A DNA stretch of 64,000 nt from Mariniphaga sp041687215 (GCF_041687215.1 NZ_JAWLCI010000020.1:1-64000), one strand, 5' to 3'. Counted from the stretch's first letter, positions 27,211 through 36,435 are shown. Made by a program: numbers and translations. Notes: a model not told the origin generated them from the sequence alone.

Positions 27211-28491
27211 TTAAGATGGTCTTTGATATCCGTTTCTGTAATTTCGGGCCAGCAATTTTGCTGCCGCCGGATTGTTTGTGACCGTTTTGGAAACAGCATC
27301 CCATTTTATTTCGCTGCCGATATAATAAGCGGCTGTAGCCAGTTGAACCGTTGTGGTCGATTTCCAGGCGTCTTCGGTGGTGCAGCTCAGTAACCGCTTA
27401 TCTTTTGCCTTTACTGCGTTAATAAAATCGGCCACATGTTTTTCCTGCATATCGGTTGTTGGAACATCCATTTCCTGCGGACTCTGGTTTCTTCCGGCAG
27501 GCATCAAAACCAGCTTGTTGTCGGATGCAAACAGGGTGGCTTTTTCGCCGTAAAAGAAAACCCCGTTGTTAAACTGCGGATTCAAGTCGCCGCTTCCCCA
27601 CAACCTGTGCTGCCAGATTACCGGACATTCTTCAAAAAGCATCGTAGCATTCAGCGTGTCGGGTGTGGTAATTTTGTCTTTCAAAATTTCCATCTCCCCG
27701 TATGTTTGAAACGACTTCGGAATTTCCATTCCCATAATCGTGCGGATGATGTCGATGTGATGAATGCCCCAGTCAACCAGATGGCCGTTACCGTATTCTT
27801 TTTCCAGGCGCCAGGCTTTATGTCCGATGCTTGGCCGGTAAGGAAGTTTGGGTGCCGGTCCGCACCAGGTATCCCAGTCGAGCGAAGCCGGCGGGTCCTG
27901 AATGGTGGTGTCTTCATGTACCGGATTGTAATGAATCTGTGCGCCAATCTGATGAATTTTTCCCGTGGTTCCATCCTGAATCAGTTCTTTGGCTTTTTGA
28001 AATGCCGCACTTTGTCGCCGTTGAAAACCAATTTGCACAATGTTTCCGGCTTTTTCCACGGCCATAATCATGGCTTTCCCTTCTTCCACATCGTAGGCCA
28101 GCGGTTTTTCACAGAAAATATCGAGTCCTTTTTCGCAGGCCGCCACAAACTGCATTGCATGCCATTGTGGCGGGGTTCCAATTATCACTGCTTCCAGGCC
28201 TTTCATATCGAGCAATTCACGGTAGTCTTTAAATTCTTTGGGACGGTTTCCCTGAAGCGACACGAGTTCGGCAGCGCTGCTTTTCAGGTGTTCGGAATCA
28301 ACGTCGCAAACGGCAACAAGTTCAACTCCACCTACTTTCAGGGCAGCCTTGGCTACCACCATACCATACCAGCCTGCACCAATTAACCCGATTTTAATCT
28401 TCCGGTTTTGGGCAAAAGCAGGAATGTGAAAAGCCGTTACCATTCCGGCGGTACTGACTGACGCTTTTTGAATAAATGATCTTCTGTCCAT
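27211..28491 (-). CDS. Gfo/Idh/MocA-family oxidoreductase with Tat signal
   Basis: 426 residues. The N-terminus MDRRSFIQKASVSTAGM is a twin-arginine signal, so the enzyme folds and binds cofactor before export. The Rossmann motif (IKIGLIGAGWYGMVVAKAAL) and IFCEKPLAYDVEEGKAMIMA follow, with LVDWGIHHIDIIRTIMG in the catalytic domain. Exported members of this family act on sugars in the periplasm. It is divergent from the ECF sigma gene at 28656. Confidence 0.88.
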   Translation of the reverse strand: MDRRSFIQKASVSTAGMVTAFHIPAFAQNRKIKIGLIGAGWYGMVVAKAALKVGGVELVAVCDVDSEHLKSSAAELVSLQGNRPKEFKDYRELLDMKGLEAVIIGTPPQWHAMQFVAACEKGLDIFCEKPLAYDVEEGKAMIMAVEKAGNIVQIGFQRRQSAAFQKAKELIQDGTTGKIHQIGAQIHYNPVHEDTTIQDPPASLDWDTWCGPAPKLPYRPSIGHKAWRLEKEYGNGHLVDWGIHHIDIIRTIMGMEIPKSFQTYGEMEILKDKITTPDTLNATMLFEECPVIWQHRLWGSGDLNPQFNNGVFFYGEKATLFASDNKLVLMPAGRNQSPQEMDVPTTDMQEKHVADFINAVKAKDKRLLSCTTEDAWKSTTTVQLATAAYYIGSEIKWDAVSKTVTNNPAAAKLLARNYRNGYQRPS

Positions 28492-28609
28492 ATATTACGG
28501 TTTTAAATTCGCTTAAAATAATAAAATTTTGCGTGAAGTGCATTGAAAAGGATGCGGAGGGATCAAAAAAAAAATCTTTCGATGTAATAAATTTTACCCC
28601 CCTGCGTCT

Positions 28610-28617
28610 TAACTTTG
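28610..28617 (+). promoter_or_regulatory. Candidate -7 element before the second ECF sigma gene
   Basis: TAACTTTG matches TAnnTTTG, 38 nt before the ATG at 28656. No TTG sits at the right distance. The adjacent CCCCCCTGCGTCTT stretch could instead belong to an ECF-type promoter with CGTC as its -10. Confidence 0.4.
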
Positions 28618-28655
28618 AAAACCTGCTAAAAAAGCAGCGAGAAACAGCAAAACAA

Positions 28656-29198
28656 ATGGTTGACAGTGATTTCAAAACGAGGGTTCTGCCAGTGAGCAAA
28701 AAGTTGCTCCGGTTTGCGGTCCACTTTCTGAAAGACGAGGACGAAGCCAAAGATGTGGTACAGGATGTATTTCTGAAACTTTGGCAAAAAAAGGAAGAAC
28801 TGGACGAGATTGAAAATATGGAAGCTTTTGCCATGCGGATGACCCGGAACCGATGCCTCGATATTTTAAGGGCAAACAAAGTGGTGCCCATTGATGCAGA
28901 AACCGACCGCAAAATGAAACAGGAAACCATTGATGTTCATTCACAAATTGAATTAAGCGAAGCTGCCGGACAGGTAAAAACATTGATTGAACAATTGCCT
29001 GAAATTCAGCAAAAAGTAATGCACTTACGCGATATAGAACAACTGGAGTACGAAGAAATTGCAGAACAAACAGGATTACAGGTAAATGCCATCAGGGTAA
29101 ACCTGTCGAGGGCAAGAAAAAAAGTACGCGATGAATTTTTAAAATTGAATTCAAATGGAAACGAAAGAAATAAAACAATTGCTGCAACGCTATTTTAA
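28656..29198 (+). CDS. ECF sigma-70 factor
   Basis: 180 residues from ATG at 28656; the frame is open further upstream but that part has no sigma similarity. Region 2 (RFAVHFLKDEDEAKDVVQDV FLKLWQKKEE) and region 4 (LPEIQQKVMHLRDIEQLEYEE IAEQTGLQVNAIRVNLSRAR) are intact. The end overlaps the next gene by 44 nt, which suggests translational coupling to its putative anti-sigma factor. Confidence 0.92.
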   Translation: MVDSDFKTRVLPVSKKLLRFAVHFLKDEDEAKDVVQDVFLKLWQKKEELDEIENMEAFAMRMTRNRCLDILRANKVVPIDAETDRKMKQETIDVHSQIELSEAAGQVKTLIEQLPEIQQKVMHLRDIEQLEYEEIAEQTGLQVNAIRVNLSRARKKVRDEFLKLNSNGNERNKTIAATLF

Positions 29199-29688
29199 CG
29201 GCGAAAGCACACTGGCCGAAGAACGGCTACTGGAAAAATATTTTCAGTCTGAAAACGTAGCAGATGAATTGAAGGAATATGAAGGGTTTTTCAGTGGGAT
29301 TTCAGCGCTTTCTGAAACCGGAAGAGATGAAGAACTTGAAGTGGAAATCATGGATTTCATTCTGAAAAATGAACCGGATAAAACTACGAATAAACGCTGG
29401 CTGTGGCAAATGGTTACCGGAATTGCAGCCTCCATAATTATTGTGATTGGCGGAGTGCTTTTCTACCAGCATGAAAAAGAACCGTTTAAAGATACGTTCG
29501 ACAATCCGGAATTAGCTTATGCCTACGCCGAACAAACGCTCGGATATGTTTCGGAAAAATACAACAAAGGACTGGCTGGCCTGGCAAATTTCGACAAGCT
29601 GGAAACAGCTAAGGAACCCATGCAAAAAGGAGTGAAACCGGTAAATGAATATTTGGAAAAGATCGAAAATATGAGAGGAGGACAGTGA
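29155..29688 (+). CDS. Putative single-TM anti-sigma factor
   Basis: 177 residues. The N-terminal cytoplasmic segment (IKQLLQRYFNGESTLAEERL) resembles the start of Bacteroidota anti-sigma proteins. One transmembrane helix follows (MVTGIAASIIIVIGGVLFY, about residues 83-101), then a periplasmic tail with no known domain. Overlap with the sigma gene and topology support the role; no FecR domain is present, so it is not linked to a SusC receptor. Confidence 0.7.
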   Translation: METKEIKQLLQRYFNGESTLAEERLLEKYFQSENVADELKEYEGFFSGISALSETGRDEELEVEIMDFILKNEPDKTTNKRWLWQMVTGIAASIIIVIGGVLFYQHEKEPFKDTFDNPELAYAYAEQTLGYVSEKYNKGLAGLANFDKLETAKEPMQKGVKPVNEYLEKIENMRGGQ

Positions 29689-29752
29689 ACAGTCACAGTC
29701 ACAGTCGCAGTGGACAGTCGCAATGGACAGTTGAAATGGACAGTTGCAGTTT
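29689..29752. repeat. Short degenerate direct repeats (ACAGT/GGACAGT)
   Basis: About nine ACAGT or GCAGT words, the later ones as GGACAGT(C/T)G(C/A)A, fill the gap between the anti-sigma and DUF4252 genes. Probably replication-slippage sequence. Confidence 0.6.
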
Positions 29753-29823
29753 GATTAGAGAAAATAAAAATGAAAAAAGAAGGAGTGAAAAAATTGAAAC
29801 TTAAAAATTTAAAATGGAATGCC

Positions 29824-30330
29824 ATGAAACGATTAATCTTAATTCTTGCAGTTGTATTGCCGATGGCAGTACTTGCACAAAAATCGCCCGTTGAAAGGTT
29901 GTTTGAAAAATATGCCAACAAAGAGGGCTTTACCACAGTAAATATTTCGGGAAAATTACTGGGATTTGCCAGTCAAATGGAAACCGGAGATAAAGCAGCC
30001 GACGATGTGTTATCAAAACTAACCGGCATACGAATTCTTTCGGTTGACAATGAAGAAATTACCGGGAAGCTGGACTTTTACAAAGAGCTGGAAACAGACG
30101 GTTTTTTCAAAAACAACGAATACGAAGTGCTGATGGAGGTTACCGAAGCCAGCGAAGTAGTGCGTTTTCTGGCGAAAGACGGCGGCAACGGAAAATTTTC
30201 TGATCTGATTCTGGTAGTTGGCGGCGACGATAATGCGCTTATCAGCATCAGTGGAGTCATCGACCCTGAAAACATTGGAAAAATAACCAAATCACTGGAC
30301 ATTAATGTAGGGGGAAAGAAGGTTGAATAA
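29824..30330 (+). CDS. DUF4252-family exported protein
   Basis: ATG at 29824 gives a signal peptide (RLILILAVVLPMAVLAQ); an in-frame ATG at 29770 would put 18 charged residues before it. The remaining 150 residues (SPVERLFEKYANKEGFTTVNIS, GFASQMETGDKAADDVLSKL) match DUF4252, commonly encoded with ECF sigma and anti-sigma genes in Bacteroidota. Function unknown. A strong terminator follows. Confidence 0.85.
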   Translation: MKRLILILAVVLPMAVLAQKSPVERLFEKYANKEGFTTVNISGKLLGFASQMETGDKAADDVLSKLTGIRILSVDNEEITGKLDFYKELETDGFFKNNEYEVLMEVTEASEVVRFLAKDGGNGKFSDLILVVGGDDNALISISGVIDPENIGKITKSLDINVGGKKVE

Positions 30331-30357
30331 GCGGAATCAACATTCCTGAAAAGTGAA

Positions 30358-30393
30358 GAGACCGGTGGAAAAACCCCACCGGTCTCTTTTTTT
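30358..30393 (+). terminator. Terminator of the sigma/anti-sigma/DUF4252 operon
   Basis: GAGACCGGTGG (30358-30368) pairs with CCACCGGTCTC (30376-30386), followed by TTTTTTT. Confidence 0.92.
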
Positions 30394-30434
30394 ATGATTC
30401 GCACAGCCATTAGTTGGTGCATTTTTTTAATTTT

Positions 30435-31232
30435 ATGGGCACAATTTTAATATTGACTGAAATGCCTGATAACGCAATTTTTGGAAAACACCAGTTTAAA
30501 CCTGATGAACACCGCCTGTTTTCCGGCGAACGATTTACCCTGGGAGCTCAACGTAAAAATGAGGGATGGATTCTTTTATTTCCAGATTTTTTTTCCGGTG
30601 ATGACACTGAAAAACCGGATTTTGAGCAGGGTGAATATTTTCAAACCGGTAAATCAAACTCACTTCTCATTGTTCCTGCGCTTCCTGAAAAACCCCTGCT
30701 ATTTAAAGGCAGTAAACTTCACGTATCACCCGGGCAAAAACTCACTTTCTTTTTAAAAATCCCTTTAACCATTCAGGTATATTTTTCGAAAATAATTCCT
30801 GAAAACCTTTTGAAAGAATTTCCCACCCAGCGTCTTTCCGATACATGGTTTGGCGAGCCATTCGATGGCGAACCGGCTTTTTCCATCGGAAGCGGTTTTT
30901 TCATGACAATGGAAGAAGCAGTATTCTCGCCTTTCGAGAGCATTTGTCCGGTAACCATCCATAATAACTCTCACGGCGTTCTCGAGGTAGAGAGACTCAT
31001 CATCAGGGTGGAAAATATGGGATTGTATCAAAACAAAGAAAATATTATCACCAGTCAGTTGCTTGTTGAATACAGGGGAAAGGAGGTAATTAGCTCGGCA
31101 ACCTACCATTATTCCAAATCATTTCATGGTGAAAAGGCAGAACTGGTTACCAAACCACGCAGCGAAAGTACCAGAAACCTGCTGAAAATGAATTTTCATT
31201 TCATTAAAAACCTATATAAACAGGAAATATGA
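30435..31232 (+). CDS. DUF432-family protein
   Basis: Soluble, about 265 residues, no signal peptide. Text such as LPEKPLLFKGSKLHVSPGQK and DTWFGEPFDGEPAFSIGSG fits DUF432, a family often encoded next to MscS channels. Start is ATG 30435 or 30462. Its stop overlaps the MscS start by 4 nt (ATGA), so the two are translationally coupled and may work together. No biochemical role is known to me. Confidence 0.75.
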   Translation: MGTILILTEMPDNAIFGKHQFKPDEHRLFSGERFTLGAQRKNEGWILLFPDFFSGDDTEKPDFEQGEYFQTGKSNSLLIVPALPEKPLLFKGSKLHVSPGQKLTFFLKIPLTIQVYFSKIIPENLLKEFPTQRLSDTWFGEPFDGEPAFSIGSGFFMTMEEAVFSPFESICPVTIHNNSHGVLEVERLIIRVENMGLYQNKENIITSQLLVEYRGKEVISSATYHYSKSFHGEKAELVTKPRSESTRNLLKMNFHFIKNLYKQEI

Positions 31233-32056
31233 ACATCGAATGGTCAGACTTTTTTACTGCAGCAACCCTTGAAAAAATCATACGGATTGCTGTTATTTTG
31301 GCAGTGGGAATTGCTGTTATTTATTTCATTGCCTTTCTTGTAAAAAAAATATTGCCACTGAAATGGTCGCGGCAGCGCAAAATGATTATTGACCGGGCTG
31401 TTCAATACACGGGATTTATCATTTTGGTGCTGATTGTAATTTCGGAACTGGAAATTAGCTTGGCACCCATTTTTGGAGCTGCTGGTGTAATTGGCCTTGT
31501 TGTGGGTATCGCCTCGCAAACCAGTATTGGAAACATCATTAGCGGTTTTTTTCTGGTGTCGGAAAAATCGTTTGAAATTGGCGATGTCATCAGAATCGGC
31601 GACAAAACCGGCACCGTTTACAGCATCGATTTGCTTTCCATAAAAATAAGAACATTCGACAACCTCTTGATTCGAATCCCTAATCAAACGGTTATCAGCA
31701 CCGAGTTAATCAATGTAACCCGGTTTCCCATTCGCAGGATGGATGTTATTGTAAGTGTTGCCTACAAAGAAGATTTGGGCAAAGTAAAAAGTATTCTCGA
31801 GGAGGTTGCCAGACAAAATCCGCTTTGTTTGGACGAACCGGAACCGATTATTATTTTCCAGGCATTTGGAGCCAGCGGAATCGACATTCAACTTGGTGTG
31901 TGGACCATCCGTGAAAACTACCTTCAGGTAAAAAATTCTGTTTTCCGCGAAATTAAAGAAGCTTTTAACCGCGAAGGTATTGAAATTCCTTTCCCGCACA
32001 TCAGTCTTTATACCGGTGAAGAAACGAAGGCGTTTCCGATGGAGGTGAAGAAGTGA
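31229..32056 (+). CDS. MscS-family mechanosensitive channel
   Basis: 275 residues with TM helices at about 12-36, 52-72 and the pore-lining region (GVIGLVVGIASQTSIGNIIS). The MscS beta domain follows (FEIGDVIRIGDKTGTVYSID, IRIPNQTVISTELINVTRFP). It is a short canonical channel that would release solutes on hypo-osmotic shock from the inner membrane. Coupled to the DUF432 gene. Confidence 0.93.
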   Translation: MNIEWSDFFTAATLEKIIRIAVILAVGIAVIYFIAFLVKKILPLKWSRQRKMIIDRAVQYTGFIILVLIVISELEISLAPIFGAAGVIGLVVGIASQTSIGNIISGFFLVSEKSFEIGDVIRIGDKTGTVYSIDLLSIKIRTFDNLLIRIPNQTVISTELINVTRFPIRRMDVIVSVAYKEDLGKVKSILEEVARQNPLCLDEPEPIIIFQAFGASGIDIQLGVWTIRENYLQVKNSVFREIKEAFNREGIEIPFPHISLYTGEETKAFPMEVKK

Positions 32057-32330
32057 AGAAGAGGGAAGTTGGAAGAGGGAAGTCGGAAGTTGGAAGTCGG
32101 AAGTCCAGTCGGAAGACCGAAGAGGGAAGTTGGAAGTTGGAAGACTGTCCTTTCATAATTTAAGGTGACAAAAAAGTATAGGGGAGAGAATAAGGAATGT
32201 TTGATGTTGCACTCCACTGTCCATGCCTTCCCGCAAATCCTACGCCGGACATCTCCCCTAAAAAGGGGAGAGGATAAGGTTAAATAAAGTGGGGGAGGAG
32301 GAGTCGGAAGTCGGGAGTTGGAAGACGGGA
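32050..32330. repeat. Low-complexity GGAAGT repeats and a small hairpin
   Basis: From 32055 to 32146 and again 32305-32330 the sequence is built of GGAAGTTGGAAG and GGAAGTCGGAAG words. Between them, TCTCCCCT (32252-32259) pairs with AGGGGAGA (32264-32271). No gene is seen in 32057-32452. Confidence 0.6.
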
Positions 32331-32452
32331 GTATTGTTTCGAGTTCAGAGGTTAAATATGTAAAATGAAGCTTGAAAATAAAATTCCAGGTGCTCGAAAT
32401 AATTGACCTGCCTTTAAATTAAAGAGATTTCGACAGTATGATACACTTTAAC

Positions 32453-32848
32453 TTACTCCTCCATATTACTCAAATGCAGCTCAAGCGCTTTTACCGAAAT
32501 TTGTATTTCCCAAATGGAGAGGGCCAGCGATGCACAAAGCAGCAAAAGTGCTGCCCCGAAAAAATAAGCTGCAACCAGCAAATAACTCACAAAAAGAAGC
32601 AACATGGTGGCCACACACAAAAACAGACTGAAAACGCCAAACAGTTGCATAGTACGGATAAGGTAAAGCCGTTTACGCAGGTTATTGATTTGCCCTTTCA
32701 GTACCGAGGTTGGATTCTCTTTATATTGTTTGTAAAGATTACGCACCACGCCGGTATAGGCAATAAACCGGTTGGTGTAGGCCAGCAAAATCAGCGAAAC
32801 CGCTGAAAATAAAAGGGCCGGAGTTGTAAGTGTAAATGCTTCGTGCAT
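32453..32848 (-). CDS. DUF2721-family membrane protein
   Basis: 131 residues. An N-terminal TM segment (TPALLFSAVSLILLAYTNRF) is followed by a charged stretch with VLKGQINNLRKRLYLIRTMQ and two more helices (LFGVFSLFLCVATMLLLFVS, AAYFFGAALLLLCASLALSI). This order is typical of DUF2721. Function unknown. Confidence 0.82.
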   Translation of the reverse strand: MHEAFTLTTPALLFSAVSLILLAYTNRFIAYTGVVRNLYKQYKENPTSVLKGQINNLRKRLYLIRTMQLFGVFSLFLCVATMLLLFVSYLLVAAYFFGAALLLLCASLALSIWEIQISVKALELHLSNMEE

Positions 32849-33010
32849 AACTTTTGGTTTAGCTTGTAAAGTTACAAAAAAGAAGATAAGGCACAGAGGC
32901 TAATTGCGTTTGCATAGGCCAATCTAATTTTATTCCGGTTTTTTGTTCATTTGTCAGGAGAACCAAAAAGAATTATTCCTATTTTTCGGAAAATAAAAAA
33001 ACCAGGAATC

Positions 33011-34426
33011 ATGGATTTTCCGTTGTTTCATCTCGATTTTATGGGCAACCGTATGTTGGTTGCTGTTATTGCCATTCTGCACGTTATAATCAACCATGCA
33101 CTGGCCGTGGGTTTTGCACCATTGGTAACAATTCTGGAATTCAGAGGTTACCTGAAAAGAAAAACCAAACCCGATGAAGGTAAAGCCTGGGACGAAACAG
33201 CCCGTAAGCTCATGTTTTTTGCGTTTGTGATTACCACAACTGTGGGTGCACTCACTGGAGTCGGAATATGGTTTGCAGCGTCGCTGGCCAACCCGGCATC
33301 GCTCGGTAGCCTCATCCGGGTGTTTTACTTCGCCTGGTTTACCGAGTGGATCATTTTTGTGCTTGAAGTAGTTTTCATCATGATTTATTTCCTCACCTGG
33401 AAAAAATCAAACGAATCGCCCAAACGCAAAAGACAGCATATTCTTTTCGGGGTGTGGCTCAGCATTTTCTCCTGGCTTACCATGGCCATAATTGTAGGCA
33501 TCCTCGCATTTATGATGGACCCGGGCAGTTGGATTGAAAAGAAATCGCTTGTAACCGGATTTTTAAACCCGCTTTATTTGCCGCAACTTGTTTTCCGCAC
33601 CCCTGTTGCCATGATGATGGCCGGCACCGTAGCGTTAATGTTTGTAGCTTATGCTCTAAAAAAACAGAATAAATGGAAAACCAATATCCTGAAATACATT
33701 TCGTTCTGGATTTTGTTATGGATGCCTGTTGCCGCATCGGGTGCATTTTTGTATTACTGGCACATTCCGCGCGCAATGATTGGAAACTTGCCTGTAGCAT
33801 TCGGCACCCAGCAGTTTCAGGATTGGTACAGTTCGCTGTTAACCGTTATGATTGTAGTAATTGCCATCGGATTTTCCGTTGGTATTTTAGGCACCTTTTC
33901 ACCCCGCAGGTTACCTAAACACCTGCTGATTATCCCGGTAATTGCTTCGTTTCTGTTTCTCGGTACTTTTGAAAGAATTCGGGAATTTATACGAAAACCT
34001 TATGTAATTGGCGAATACATGTATGCCAATGGAATTTTAGTGGATGAATACCCGTTGTATCAGCAAACCGGAATTTTGAAACATTCGCCTTACACAGAAT
34101 TTTCCGAGGTTACAGAAGAAAACAAGGTAGCTGCCGGCGAGGCTGTTTTTACCCTGGCCTGTACCCGTTGCCACACCACGCACGGCATTAGTTCGGTGGT
34201 GCGTAAATTCGAGCGGATGTACGGTACTGAAAATCCGCTGAACGAAGAAGCCATGAAGGTATATATGAAAAATATGCACAACGTAAGATATTACATGCCG
34301 CCATTCCCCGGAAACGATGACGAACTGGATGCACTGGCCGCATACCTTGCCGAACAGCAAAAACGGCCAAAAACGCTGGAAGGGCCTCAGATTAAGGGAG
34401 TCGATGTAAAAGAAATAAAATTCTAA
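33011..34426 (+). CDS. Cytochrome bd subunit I-like membrane protein with c-type haem domain
   Basis: ATG at 33011 starts the conserved MDFPLFHLDFMGNRMLVAV. About nine TM helices follow, with His residues in helix 1 (ILHVIINHALAVG) placed like haem ligands of CydA. The C-terminal soluble part carries one c-type haem site, CTRCH, and a distal Met (NMHNVRYYMPPFPG). No long quinol-binding loop is seen. It probably belongs to the cytochrome bd superfamily branch that carries haem c. The next gene has a similar layout and is probably its partner. Confidence 0.7.
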   Translation: MDFPLFHLDFMGNRMLVAVIAILHVIINHALAVGFAPLVTILEFRGYLKRKTKPDEGKAWDETARKLMFFAFVITTTVGALTGVGIWFAASLANPASLGSLIRVFYFAWFTEWIIFVLEVVFIMIYFLTWKKSNESPKRKRQHILFGVWLSIFSWLTMAIIVGILAFMMDPGSWIEKKSLVTGFLNPLYLPQLVFRTPVAMMMAGTVALMFVAYALKKQNKWKTNILKYISFWILLWMPVAASGAFLYYWHIPRAMIGNLPVAFGTQQFQDWYSSLLTVMIVVIAIGFSVGILGTFSPRRLPKHLLIIPVIASFLFLGTFERIREFIRKPYVIGEYMYANGILVDEYPLYQQTGILKHSPYTEFSEVTEENKVAAGEAVFTLACTRCHTTHGISSVVRKFERMYGTENPLNEEAMKVYMKNMHNVRYYMPPFPGNDDELDALAAYLAEQQKRPKTLEGPQIKGVDVKEIKF

Positions 34427-34446
34427 CCTGCTTAAAACCAAAAAAA

Positions 34447-35778
34447 ATGATACTTACTGTTTTAAATCAGATACCTGTTCCGAAAGATATTCCTCTGCCA
34501 ATGCCATTACCGGAGTGGTTGCTGGTTATTATTTTGGTTTTTTCCTTTTTGTTACACATTCTGTTCATTAACCTGATGATTGGCGGAAGCGTGCTTACCT
34601 TTTGGTACGAACTGAAGGGTCAAAAAAATAAAGACTACGATAACCTGGCCCGTGAAATTGCTGCGACAATTACGGTAAATAAAAGTCTGGCAGTGGTATT
34701 GGGTGTTGCTCCGCTATTGTCTATTAATGTGCTTTACACACTGTATTTTTATTCCTCAAACGCACTGACCGGAAACATCTGGATTTCAGTGGTTCCCTGG
34801 GTAGCTGTATCTTTTCTTCTGCTTTATCTGCACAAATATTCATGGGACCGCTTGGCGGACAACAAACCTGTACATCTTGGAATTTTGGGAATCGGAGTAT
34901 TCAGCTTTCTGCTCATTCCCTTTATCTTCCTCACCAACATTAATCTGATGCTTTTCCCTGAAAAATGGGGAGAAATTAAGGGATTTTTTGATGCACTCAC
35001 CCTGCCCAACGTTTTCCCGCGCTATTTTCATTTTATAACGGCTAGTATGGCTATAACAGGATTATTTCTGGCATTTTGGTTCGGGCGCAGAGGATTTACA
35101 ACGGAAGGCAAATTTGAAACCCTTTTAAAAAGCGAAATCAAAAAACAGATGGTGAACCTGGTACTTGTAGCTACAGGTTCGCAATTCATTTTCGGTCCGT
35201 TGTTGTTTTTAACCTTGCCGGGCAAGGGCGTAACCTGGGGACTGTTTTGGGTGATTCTGGCCGGAGCAACCATTGCAGCAATCATTTTGTACCAGCTTTG
35301 GAAAATGATCAGTGAAGCCAGTAATATTCCAGGCAAACGATTCTACTGGGTTTTGGGATTGTTTACTTTTTTGGTTGCCTTTATGGGAACAGGCCGCCAC
35401 ATGTATCGCGAAAGCGCCCTGTCAACACACAAGGAAATGATGGCCGAACGCACGGCAGCCCATTGGGAAGCTGTGAGGCAGGCGCATGAAAACCTTTTAT
35501 TGCCGCAGGTAGAATCAGAAGCAGGTTCATTCACACCCGGACAGGATATTTTTCAAACCAACTGCGCCATTTGCCACGCACCTGCAACGCGGCTGATTGG
35601 CCCGGCAATGGCAGAGGCCGCCCCGGTTTACACAAATGATATTGAAGCGCTTAAACAATGGATAAAAGAACCCGGAAGAAAACGGATGGACTATCCTCCA
35701 ATGGCTGGTTTCCCGCATTTTACAGAGAAACAGCTTACCGATGTGGCTAATTATGTATTGCAAACTGATTGGGAATAA
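34447..35778 (+). CDS. Multi-TM membrane protein with C-terminal cytochrome c domain
   Basis: 443 residues. About eight TM helices (e.g. WLLVIILVFSFLLHILFINL, YFHFITASMAITGLFLAFWF) precede a periplasmic cytochrome c domain with CAICH and DYPPMAGFPHFTEKQLTDVA. No known subunit family was recognised, and it is not CydB in sequence. It starts 20 nt after the bd-like gene, so the two proteins probably form a complex that passes electrons between haem c centres and the membrane haems. Confidence 0.65.
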   Translation: MILTVLNQIPVPKDIPLPMPLPEWLLVIILVFSFLLHILFINLMIGGSVLTFWYELKGQKNKDYDNLAREIAATITVNKSLAVVLGVAPLLSINVLYTLYFYSSNALTGNIWISVVPWVAVSFLLLYLHKYSWDRLADNKPVHLGILGIGVFSFLLIPFIFLTNINLMLFPEKWGEIKGFFDALTLPNVFPRYFHFITASMAITGLFLAFWFGRRGFTTEGKFETLLKSEIKKQMVNLVLVATGSQFIFGPLLFLTLPGKGVTWGLFWVILAGATIAAIILYQLWKMISEASNIPGKRFYWVLGLFTFLVAFMGTGRHMYRESALSTHKEMMAERTAAHWEAVRQAHENLLLPQVESEAGSFTPGQDIFQTNCAICHAPATRLIGPAMAEAAPVYTNDIEALKQWIKEPGRKRMDYPPMAGFPHFTEKQLTDVANYVLQTDWE

Positions 35779-35859
35779 AGTCTGATTTTGGCTCTAAAAA
35801 ACCTTTGGAAATAAAATTTGTTGTATTTTTCGCCCTGTTTCATAAAACCATTGAAAACG

Positions 35860-36435
35860 ATGAGACTCAGTTCGAGAATGCAATTTCTTTTAAAAAACTT
35901 TCTACGCGGAATAGTCTGGCTTGCAGTTATTCTGGGTATTTACTTTTTTTTCGAAGAAATTGTTATCTCAAGAGCACCGGATGCATGGGTTGAACAATTT
36001 TATGCCCAACCACTTATCATTTACCTAATCTATTTTGCGTCTGAGTTTTTCTTTGGAATAATTCCTCCCGAACTATTTATGATTTGGGCTTTCAACAAGG
36101 GTGGAGTAATCAATTATACACTAACCGTTGCCTTTTTAGCAGTAGTGTCGTATGCACTTGGATATGTAACTTTTTTGATCGGACAATTCATTTATAAAAA
36201 AGTCACATTCAGATATGTACGCATTAAATACCTGAAAACGTGGTGGCCCCAGTTAAAAAAATACGGAATTTTTCTTATCATAGTGGCGGCCCTTACTCCC
36301 CTGCCCTGGTCAGCCATTTGTTTAATGGTGGGGTCAGCGGGTTACCCCTCAATGCGTTTTCTGAGATATGCCGTCTTTCGTTTAATCAGGTTTGCCGTTT
36401 ATGGTTTTATTATTTTTCAAACCCACCAGATTTAA
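35860..36435 (+). CDS. YqaA/VTT-family membrane protein
   Basis: 191 residues from ATG 35860. Hydrophobic segments (GIVWLAVILGIYFFFEEIVI, PLIIYLIYFASEFFFGIIPP ELFMIWAF, VAFLAVVSYALGYVTFLIGQ) and the FLIIVAALTPLPWSAICLMV GSAGYP stretch fit the small DedA/VTT-like proteins. Function not established. It is an independent gene after the cytochromes. Confidence 0.65.
   Translation: MRLSSRMQFLLKNFLRGIVWLAVILGIYFFFEEIVISRAPDAWVEQFYAQPLIIYLIYFASEFFFGIIPPELFMIWAFNKGGVINYTLTVAFLAVVSYALGYVTFLIGQFIYKKVTFRYVRIKYLKTWWPQLKKYGIFLIIVAALTPLPWSAICLMVGSAGYPSMRFLRYAVFRLIRFAVYGFIIFQTHQI

Noticed and set aside
27436..28386. 316-codon plus-strand ORF opposite the Tat-exported oxidoreductase
   Set aside because: Composition is that of a reverse frame of a moderately GC gene and no family motif is visible; the minus gene is certain.
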